DNA from: Auanema rhodensis
Lineage: Eukaryota; Nematoda; Chromadorea; Rhabditida; Rhabditidae
Assembly (NCBI GenBank): GCA_964057225.1
Contig: OZ059898.1
Coordinates: forward strand, 18,949,267 to 19,013,266
Reading direction: 5' to 3'
Length of the DNA: 64,000 nucleotides
Shown here piece after piece: positions 54,772 through 64,000 of this stretch. The notes beneath the pieces are model-generated. The model did not search any database. It saw only the letters and a program-made list of their open reading frames with translations, and had not been told where the DNA came from. Each line of letters begins with the position of its first letter. Position 1 is the stretch's first letter. Made by a program: the position numbers and the translations under genes.

Positions 54772-55824
54772 CATCTACTTTTTGCTAAATTATTTTGAAA
54801 TTTTTTGAAAAAATTTTTGTCAAAATGTTTTTGGAAGCAATGTTGAGTGTACATGGAAACTCAACATACACTAATGCATCATTTTTCAAACGATCATAAC
54901 TAATTTTTGTATTAAGCGTTTCTCAATGTAGTATAGTGCATTCGATGCGGATTTTTAAGCTGCGTCGATCTGTGTTATCAGATTTGCGCTAGCTTAAAAA
55001 TGCACCGAGATATCAACTGATATAAGTTCACACTTATATCCTCGATTTTCACCCTGAAGAATTAATTTTTTCGTTGAATAACATTGTCCATCGTCTTTTC
55101 CTTGAAAAAAGGAATCTAAAAACATCTTCTTTTTGCTAAATTATTTTGAAATTTTTTGAAAAAATTTTTGTCAAAATGTTTTTGGAAGCAATGTTGAGTG
55201 TACATGGAAACTCAACATACACTAATGCATCATTTTTCAAACGATCATAACTAATTTTTGTATTAAGCGTTTCTCAAAGTAGTATAGTGCATTCGATGCG
55301 GATTTTTAAGCTGCGTCGATCTGTGTTATTAGATTTGCGCTAGCTTAAGAATGCACCGAGATATCAACTGATATAAGTTCACACTTATATCCTCGATTTT
55401 CACCCTGAAGAACTAATTTTTTCGTTGAAAAACATTGTCCATCGTGTTTGCCTTGAAAAAAGGAATCTAAAAACATCTACTTTTTGCTAAATTATTTCGA
55501 AATTTTTCGAAAAAATTTTTGTCAAAATGTTTTTGGAAGCAATGTTGAGTGTACATGGAAACTCAACATACACTAATGCATCATTTTTCAAACGATCATA
55601 ACTAATTTTTGTATTAAGCGTTTCTCAATGTAGTATAGTGCATTCGATGCGGATTTTTAAGCTGCGTCGATCTGTGTTATCAGATTTGCGCCAGCTTAAA
55701 AATGCACCGAGATATCAACTGATATAAGTTCACACTTATATCCTCGATTTTCACCCTGAAGAATTAATTTTTTCGTTGAATAACATTGTCCATCGTCTTT
55801 GCCTTGAAAAAAGGAATCTAAAAA
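54772..55824. repeat. Three extra B units absent from HOR copy 2
   Basis: Units at 54,772, 55,123 and 55,474 have no counterpart between the matching units 59,686 and 60,037. They carry private changes: gtcttttcc, gttattagattt with gcttaagaatg, and gcgccagctt. The first two are both T subtype, the only break in the T/C alternation of the array. They are either an insertion in copy 1 or a deletion in copy 2. Confidence 0.8.
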
Positions 55825-58800
55825 CATCTACTTTTTGCTAAATTATTTTGAAATTTTTTGAAAAAATTTTCGTCAAAATGTTTTTGGAAGCAATGTTGAG
55901 TGTACATGGAAACTCAACATACACTAATGCATCATTTTTCAAACGATCATAACTAATTTTTGTATTAAGCGTTTCTCAAAGTAGTATAGTGCATTCGATG
56001 CGGATTTTTAAGCTGCGTCGATCTGTGTTATCAGATTTGCGCTAGCTTTAAAATGCACCGAGATATCAACTGATATAAGTTCACACTTATATCCTCGATT
56101 TTCACCCTGAAGAACTAATTTTTTCGTTGAAAAACATTGTCCATCGTGTTTGCCTTGAAAAAAGGAATCTAAAAACATCTACTTTTTGCTAAATTATTTC
56201 GAAATTTTTCGAAAAAATTTTTGTCAAAATGTTTTTGGAAGCAATGTTGAGTGTACATGGAAACTCAACATACACTAATGCATCATTTTTCAAACGATCA
56301 TAACCAATTTTTGTATTAAGCGTTTCTCAATGTAGTATAGTGCATTCGATGCGGATTTTTAAGCTGCGTCGATCTGTGTTATCAGATTTGCGCTAGCTTA
56401 AAAATGCACCGAGATATCAACTGATATAAGTTCACACTTATATCCTCGATTTTCACCCTGAAGAATTAATTTTTTCGTTGAATAACATTGTCCATCGTCT
56501 TTGCCTTGAAAAAAGGAATCTAAAAACATCTTCTTTTTGCTAAATTATTTTGAAATTTTTTGAAAAAATTTTTGTCAAAATGTTTTTGGAAGCAATGTTG
56601 AGTGTACATGGAAACTCAACATACACTAATGCATCATTTTTCAAACGATCATAACTAATTTTTGTATTAAGCGTTTCTCAATGTAGTATAGTGCATTCGA
56701 TGCGGATTTTTAAGCTGCGTCGATCTGTGTTATCAGATTTGCGCTAGCTTAAAAATGCACCGAGATATCAACTGATATAAGTTCACACTTATATCCTCGA
56801 TTTTCACCCTGAAGAATTAATTTTTTCGTTGAAAAACATTGTCCATCGTGTTTGCCTTGAAAAAAGGAATCTAAAAACATCTACTTTTTGCTAAATTATT
56901 TTGAAATTTTTCGAAAAAATTTTTGTCAAAATGTTTTTGGAAGCAATGTTGAGTGTACATGGAAACTCAACATACACTAATGCATCATTTTTCAAACGAT
57001 CATAACTAATTTTTGTATTAAGCGTTTCTCAATGTAGTATAGTGCATTCGATGCGGATTTTTAAGCTGCGTCGATCTGTGTTATCAGATTTGCGCTAGCT
57101 TAAAAATGCACCGAGATATCAACTGATATAAGTTCACACTTATATCCTCGATTTTCACCCTGAAGAATTAATTTTTTCGTTGAAAAACATTGTCCATCGT
57201 GTTTGCCTTGAAAAAAGGAATCACAAAACATCTACTTTTTGCTAAATTATTTTGAAATTTTTTGAAAAAATTTTTGTCAAAATGTTTTTGGAAGCAATGT
57301 TGAGTGTACATGGAAACTCAACATACACTAATGCATCATTTTTCAAACGATCATAACTAATTTTTGTATTAAGCGTTTCTCAAAGTAGTATAGTGCATTC
57401 GATGCGGATTTTTAAGCTGCGTCGATCTGTGTTATCAGATTTGCGCTAGCTTAAAAATGCACCGAGATATCAACTGATATAAGTTCACACTTATATCCTC
57501 GATTTTCACCCTGAAGAATTAATTTTTTCGTTGAAAAACATTGTCCATCGTGTTTGCCTTGAAAAAAGGAATCTAAAAACATCTACTTTTTGCTAAATTA
57601 TTTCGAAATTTTTCGAAAAAATTTTTGTCAAAATGTTTTTGGAAGCAATGTTGAGTGTACATGGAAACTCAACATACACTAATGCATCATTTTTCAAACG
57701 ATCATAACTAATTTTTGTATTAAGCGTTTCTCAATGTAGTATAGTGCATTCGATGCGGATTTTTAAGCTGCGTCGATCTGTGTTATCAGATTTGCGCTAG
57801 CTTAAAAATGCACCGAGATATCAACTGATATAAGTTCACACTTATATCCTCGATTTTCACCCTTAAGAATTAATTTTTTCGTTGAAAAACATTGTCCATC
57901 GTGTTTGCCTTGAAAAAAGGAATCACAAAACATCTACTTTTTGCTAAATTATTTTGAAATTTTTTGAAAAAATTTTTGTCAAAATGTTTTTGGAAGCAAT
58001 GTTGAGTGTACATGGAAACTCAACATACACTGATGCATCATTTTTCAAACGATCATAACTAATTTTTGTATTAAGTGTTTCTCAATGTAGTATAGTGCAT
58101 TCGATGCGGATTTTTAAGCTGCGTCGATCTGTGTTATCAGATTTGCGCTAGCTTAAAAATGCACCGAGATATCAACTGATATAAGTTCACACTTATATCC
58201 TCGATTTTCACCCTGAAGAATTAATTTTTTCGTTGAAAAACATTGTCCATCGTGTTTGCCTTGAAAAAACGAATCTAAAAACATCTACTTTTTGCTAAAT
58301 TATTTTGAAATTTTTCGAAAAAATTTTTGTCAAAATGTTTTTGGAAGCAATGTTGAGTGTACATGGAAACTCAACATACACTAATGCATCATTTTTCAAA
58401 CGATCATAACTAATTTTTGTATTAAGCGTTTCTCAATGTAGTATAGTGCATTCGATGCGGATTTTTAAGCTGCGTCGATCTGTGTTATCAGATTTGCGCT
58501 AGCTTAAAAATGCACCGAGATATCAACTGATATAAGTTCACACTTATATCCTCGATTTTCACCCTGAAGAATTAATTTTTTCGTTGAAAAACATTGTCCA
58601 TCGTGTTTGCCTTGAAAAAAGGAATCACAAAACATCTACTTTTTGCTAAATTATTTTGAAATTTTTTGAAAAAATTTTTGTCAAAATGTTTTTGGAAGCA
58701 ATGTTGAGTGTACATGGAAACTCAACATACACTAATGCATCATTTTTCAAACGATCATAACTAATTTTTGTATTAAGCGTTTCTCAAAGTAGTATAGTGC

Positions 58801-59334
58801 ATTCGATGCGGATTTTTAAGCTGCGTCGATCTGTGTTATCAGATTTGCGCTAGCTTTAAAATGCACCGAGATATCAACTGATATAAGTTCACACTTATAT
58901 CCTCGATTTTCACCCTGAAGAACTAATTTTTTCGTTGAAAAACATTGTCCATCGTGTTTGCCTTGAAACAAGGAATCTAAAAACATCTACTTTTTGCTAA
59001 ATTATTTTGAAATTTTTCGAAAAAATTTTTGTCAAAATGTTTTTGGAAGCAATGTTGAGTGTACATGGAAACTCAACATACACTAATGCATCATTTTTCA
59101 AACGATCATAACTAATTTTTGTATTAAGCGTTTCTCAATGTAGTATAGTGCATTCGATGCGGATTTTTAAGCTGCGTCGATCTGTGTTATCAGATTTGCG
59201 CTAGCTTAAAAATGCACCGAGATATCAACTGATATAAGTTCACACTTATATCCTCGATTTTCACCCTGAAGAATTAATTTTTTCGTTGAAAAACATTGTC
59301 CATCGTGTTTGCCTTGAAAAAAGGAATCACAAAA

Positions 59335-62300
59335 CATCTACTTTTTGCTAAATTATTTTGAAATTTTTTGAAAAAATTTTTGTCAAAATGTTTTTGGAAG
59401 CAATGTTGAGTGTACATGGAAACTCAACATACACTGATGCATCATTTTTCAAACGATCATAACTAATTTTTGTATTAAGCGTTTCTCAATGTAGTATAGT
59501 GCATTCGATGCGGATTTTTAAGCTGCGTCGATCTGTGTTATCAGATTTGCGCTAGCTTAAAAATGCACCGAGATATCAACTGATATAAGTTCACACTTAT
59601 ATCCTCGATTTTCACCCTGAAGAATTAATTTTTTCGTTGAATAACATTGTCCATCGTCTTTGCCTTGAAAAAAGGAATCACAAAACATCTACTTTTTGCT
59701 AAATTATTTTGAAATTTTTCGAAAAAATTTTTGTCAAAATGTTTTTGGAAGCAATGTTGAGTGTACATGGAAACTCAACATACACTAATGCATCATTTTT
59801 CAAACGATCATAACTAATTTTTGTATTAAGCGTTTCTCAAAGTAGTATAGTGCATTCGATGTGGATTTTTAAGCTGCGTCGATCTGTGTTATCAGATTTG
59901 CGCTAACTTAAAAATGCACCGAGATATCAACTGATATAAGTTCACACTTATATCCTCGATTTTCACCCTGAAGAATTAATTTTTTCGTTGAATAACATTG
60001 TCCATCGTCTTTGCCTTGAAAAAAGGAATCTAAAAACATCTACTTTTTGCTAAATTATTTTGAAATTTTTTGAAAAAATTTTTGTCAAAATGTTTTTGGA
60101 AGCAATGTTGAGTGTACATGGAAACTCAACATACACTAATGCATCATTTTTCAAACGATCATAACTAATTTTTGTATTAAGCGTTTCTCAAAGTAGTATA
60201 GTGCATTCGATGCGGATTTTTAAGCTGCGTCGATCTGTGTTATCAGATTTGCGCTAGCTTTAAAATGCACCGAGATATCAACTGATATAAGTTCACACTT
60301 ATATCCTCGATTTTCACCCTGAAGAACTAATTTTTTCGTTGAAAAACATTGTCCATCGTGTTTGCCTTGAAAAAAGGAATCTAAAAACATCTACTTTTTG
60401 CTAAATTATTTCGAAATTTTTCGAAAAAATTTTTGTCAAAATGTTTTTGGAAGCAATGTTGAGTGTACATGGAAACTCAACATACACTAATGCATCATTT
60501 TTCAAACGATCATAACCAATTTTTGTATTAAGCGTTTCTCAATGTAGTATAGTGCATTCGATGCGGATTTTTAAGCTGCGTCGATCTGTGTTATCAGATT
60601 TGCGCTAGCTTAAAAATGCACCGAGATATCAACTGATATAAGTTCACACTTATATCCTCGATTTTCACCCTGAAGAATTAATTTTTTCGTTGAATAACAT
60701 TGTCCATCGTCTTTGCCTTGAAAAAAGGAATCTAAAAACATCTTCTTTTTGCTAAATTATTTTGAAATTTTTTGAAAAAATTTTTGTCAAAATGTTTTTG
60801 GAAGCAATGTTGAGTGTACATGGAAACTCAACATACACTAATGCATCATTTTTCAAACGATCATAACTAATTTTTGTATTAAGCGTTTCTCAATGTAGTA
60901 TAGTGCATTCGATGCGGATTTTTAAGCTGCGTCGATCTGTGTTATCAGATTTGCGCTAGCTTAAAAATGCACCGAGATATCAACTGATATAAGTTCACAC
61001 TTATATCCTCGATTTTCACCCTGAAGAATTAATTTTTTCGTTGAAAAACATTGTCCATCGTGTTTGCCTTGAAAAAAGGAATCTAAAAACATCTACTTTT
61101 TGCTAAATTATTTTGAAATTTTTCGAAAAAATTTTTGTCAAAATGTTTTTGGAAGCAATGTTGAGTGTACATGGAAACTCAACATACACTAATGCATCAT
61201 TTTTCAAACGATCATAACTAATTTTTGTATTAAGCGTTTCTCAATGTAGTATAGTGCATTCGATGCGGATTTTTAAGCTGCGTCGATCTGTGTTATCAGA
61301 TTTGCGCTAGCTTAAAAATGCACCGAGATATCAACTGATATAAGTTCACACTTATATCCTCGATTTTCACCCTGAAGAATTAATTTTTTCGTTGAAAAAC
61401 ATTGTCCATCGTGTTTGCCTTGAAAAAAGGAATCACAAAACATCTACTTTTTGCTAAATTATTTTGAAATTTTTTGAAAAAATTTTTGTCAAAATGTTTT
61501 TGGAAGCAATGTTGAGTGTACATGGAAACTCAACATACACTAATGCATCATTTTTCAAACGATCATAACTAATTTTTGTATTAAGCGTTTCTCAAAGTAG
61601 TATAGTGCATTCGATGCGGATTTTTAAGCTGCGTCGATCTGTGTTATCAGATTTGCGCTAGCTTTAAAATGCACCGAGATATCAACTGATATAAGTTCAC
61701 ACTTATATCCTCGATTTTCACCCTGAAGAACTAATTTTTTCGTTGAAAAACATTGTCCATCGTGTTTGCCTTGAAAAAAGGAATCTAAAAACATCTACTT
61801 TTTGCTAAATTATTTCGAAATTTTTCGAAAAAATTTTTGTCAAAATGTTTTTGGAAGCAATGTTGAGTGTACATGGAAACTCAACATACACTAATGCATC
61901 ATTTTTCAAACGATCATAACTAATTTTTGTATTAAGCGTTTCTCAATGTAGTATAGTGCATTCGATGCGGATTTTTAAGCTGCGTCGATCTGTGTTATCA
62001 GATTTGCGCTAGCTTAAAAATGCACCGAGATATCAACTGATATAAGTTCACACTTATATCCTCGATTTTCACCCTGAAGAATTAATTTTTTCGTTGAAAA
62101 ACATTGTCCATCGTGTTTGCCTTGAAAAAAGGAATCACAAAACATCTACTTTTTGCTAAATTATTTTGAAATTTTTTGAAAAAATTTTTGTCAAAATGTT
62201 TTTGGAAGCAATGTTGAGTGTACATGGAAACTCAACATACACTGATGCATCATTTTTCAAACGATCATAACTAATTTTTGTATTAACTGTTTCTCAATGT

Positions 62301-63547
62301 AGTATAGTGCATTCGATGCGGATTTTTAAGCTGCGTCGATCTGTGTTATCAGATTTGCGCTAGCTTAAAAATGCACCGAGATATCAACTGATATAAGTTC
62401 ACACTTATATCCTCGATTTTCACCCTGAAGAATTAATTTTTTCGTTGAAAAACATTGTCCATCGTGTTTGCCTTGAAAAAACGAATCTAAAAACATCTAC
62501 TTTTTGCTAAATTATTTTGAAATTTTTCGAAAAAATTTTTGTCAAAATGTTTTTGGAAGCAATGTTGAGTGTACATGGAAACTCAACATACACTAATGCA
62601 TCATTTTTCAAACGATCATAACTAATTTTTGTATTAAGCGTTTCTCAATGTAGTATAGTGCATTCGATGCGGATTTTTAAGCTGCGTCGATCTGTGTTAT
62701 CAGATTTGCGCTAGCTTAAAAATGCACCGAGATATCAACTGATATAAGTTCACACTTATATCCTCGATTTTCACCCTGAAGAATTAATTTTTTCGTTGAA
62801 AAACATTGTCCATCGTGTTTGCCTTGAAAAAAGGAATCACAAAACATCTACTTTTTGCTAAATTATTTTGAAATTTTTTGAAAAAATTTTTGTCAAAATG
62901 TTTTTGGAAGCAATGTTGAGTGTACATGGAAACTCAACATACACTAATGCATCATTTTTCAAACGATCATAACCTATTTTTTGTATTAAGCGTTTCTCAA
63001 AGTAGTATAGTGCATTCGATGCGGATTTTTAAGCTGCGTCGATCTGTGTTATCAGATTTGCGCTAGCTTTAAAATGCACCGAGATATCAACTGATATAAG
63101 TTCACACTTATATCCTCGATTTTCACCCTGAAGAACTAATTTTTTCGTTGAAAAACATTGTCCATCGTGTTTGCCTTGAAACAAGGAATCTGAAAACATC
63201 TACTTTTTGCTAAATTATTTCGAAATTTTTCGAAAAAATTTTTGTCAAAATGTTTTTGGAAGCAATGTTGAGTGTACATGGAAACTCAACATACACTAAT
63301 GCATCATTTTTCAAACGATCATAACTAATTTTTGTATTAAGCGTTTCTCAATGTAGTATAGTGCATTCGATGCGGATTTTTAAGCTGCGTCGATCTGTGT
63401 TATCAGATTTGCGCTTGCTTAAAAATGCACCGAGATATCAACTGATATAAGTTCACACTTATATCCTCGATTTTCACCCTGAAGAATTAATTTTTTCGTT
63501 GAAAAACATTGTCCATCGTGTTTGCCTTGAAAAAAGGAATCACAAAA
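59335..63547. repeat. B higher-order repeat, copy 2 (12 units, 4,213 bp)
   Basis: Twelve units with a regular T/C alternation. The one-base excess over 12 x 351 comes from ataacctatttttt near 62,974. It differs from copy 1 at scattered bases, such as ttaactg against ttaagtg, gctttaaa plus gaactaat in the 61,441 unit, and gcgcttgctt near 63,410. Confidence 0.88.
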
Positions 63548-64000
63548 CATCTACTTTTTGCTAAATTATTTTGAAATTTTTTGAAAAAATTTTTGTCAAA
63601 ATGTTTTTGGAAGCAATGTTGAGTGTACATGGAAACTCAACATACACTGATGCATCATTTTTCAAACGATCATAACTAATTTTTGTATTAAGCGTTTCTC
63701 AATGTAGTATAGTGCATTCGATGCGGATTTTTAAGCTGCGTCGATCTGTGTTATCAGATTTGCGCTAGCTTAAAAATGCACCGAGATATCAACTGATATA
63801 AGTTCACACTTATATCCTCGATTTTCACCCTGAAGAATTAATTTTTTCGTTGAATAACATTGTCCATCGTCTTTGCCTTGAAAAAAGGAATCACAAAACA
63901 TCTACTTTTTGCTAAATTATTTTGAAATTTTTCGAAAAAATTTTTGTCAAAATGTTTTTGGAAGCAATGTTGAGTGTACATGGAAACTCAACATACACTA
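63548..64000. repeat. B higher-order repeat, copy 3 (start only)
   Basis: Starts with the same T-subtype unit with actgatgcatc and gaataac as 54,070 and 59,335. It continues into a C-subtype unit at 63,899 that is cut by the window edge. This confirms the 12-unit period. Confidence 0.82.

Larger units (their letters stand above)
54070..59334. repeat. B higher-order repeat, copy 1 (15 units, 5,265 bp)
   Basis: Begins with a T-subtype unit having actgatgcatc and gaataac with atcacaaaac, then a unit with gatgtgg and ctaacttaaa. These match units at 59,335 and 59,686. From the unit at 55,825 onward the match to copy 2 is at 4,212 bp (12 units): ataaccaat at 56,301 and 60,513, aaaaaacgaatc at 58,261 and 62,473, gaaacaagg at 58,965 and 63,178. 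Copy 1 has three extra units, 54,772-55,824. Confidence 0.88.
53745..64000. repeat. Satellite array B, 351-bp monomer, about 29 copies
   Basis: The landmark catctactttttgc (rarely catcttc) recurs every 351 bp from 54,070 to 63,899. That distance is 28 x 351 plus one base, the extra base coming from ataacctatttttt near 62,974. All units are in the same orientation and differ at few positions; the array continues past the window edge. The unit has long A and T tracts, aaacgatcataact, gatgcggattttt and three inverted repeats. It shows no extended similarity to family A. I do not recognise the family. Its length is close to two nucleosome repeats and to twice the A monomer. Confidence 0.97.

Noticed and set aside
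53745-64000. 351-bp tandem units as 5S rDNA
   Set aside because: The period is in the range of some 5S arrays and cgatcata recalls part of a 5S gene, but the rest of the gene, including the internal control region, is absent.
1-64000. CRISPR-like direct repeats
   Set aside because: The whole unit repeats, with no unique spacers between short constant repeats, and no cas genes occur.
1-64000. Telomeric repeats, tRNA or rRNA genes, promoters and terminators
   Set aside because: No telomere-type short repeat and no recognisable RNA gene was seen. TATA-like and hairpin strings occur in every unit because of composition and cannot be called regulatory sites.

Overview
The whole 64 kb window is tandem satellite DNA. 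I see no protein-coding gene, RNA gene, transposon, CRISPR array or origin in it. It holds two unrelated, AT-rich satellite families, both in one orientation throughout, that meet at a single junction near 53,736-53,744. Family A (1-53,735) has a 175/176-bp monomer, about 305 full copies plus a 93-bp stump. Family B (53,745-64,000, running off the window) has a 351-bp monomer, about 29 copies. Such long homogeneous arrays with units of one and two nucleosome lengths point to a eukaryotic centromeric, pericentromeric, subtelomeric or knob-type heterochromatin block. The unit sizes and general sequence style fit a flowering plant best, but that is low-confidence inference: I do not recognise either monomer and there is no gene to place the organism.

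Layout of A. Monomers differ by diagnostic variants that recur at fixed distances, so nested higher-order repeats (HORs) can be read by eye. Positions 1-6,330 and 6,331-11,732 are two copies of a block whose start is repeated at a distance of 6,330 bp (36 monomers); copy 1 carries an extra 703-bp four-monomer duplication. An 11-mer pair lies at 9,311-13,180, a 10-mer pair at 13,181-16,694, and trimer/tetramer HORs at 18,814-21,098. Positions 21,275-22,450 are a dispersed copy of 1,055-2,230. The largest structure is a tandem duplication: 24,257-38,505 (about 14.25 kb) and 38,506-53,642 (about 15.1 kb). The distance between matching landmarks steps up 14,249, 14,600, 14,952, 15,128, which are additions of two, two and one monomers after the duplication. 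Within it are a 16-mer, a 17-mer, several 5-mers and one apparently perfect 352-bp dimer duplication.

Layout of B. After a 9-bp filler, B starts with a damaged 325-bp unit. Two subtypes (tttttTG and tttttCG in a poly-T/poly-A tract) then alternate strictly, giving a 702-bp dimer. Above this lies a 12-unit HOR of about 4,212 bp: copies begin at 54,070, 59,335 and 63,548. The first copy has three extra units, and exactly there the alternation slips.

Function. Nothing here encodes a product. Each family carries several short inverted repeats per unit, and A carries three ACGTGA motifs at 32-33-bp spacing. These are the most plausible functional elements, possibly for cruciform formation, nucleosome phasing or protein binding. 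That is inference. The array evolved by repeated unequal exchange, many steps of which remain readable.
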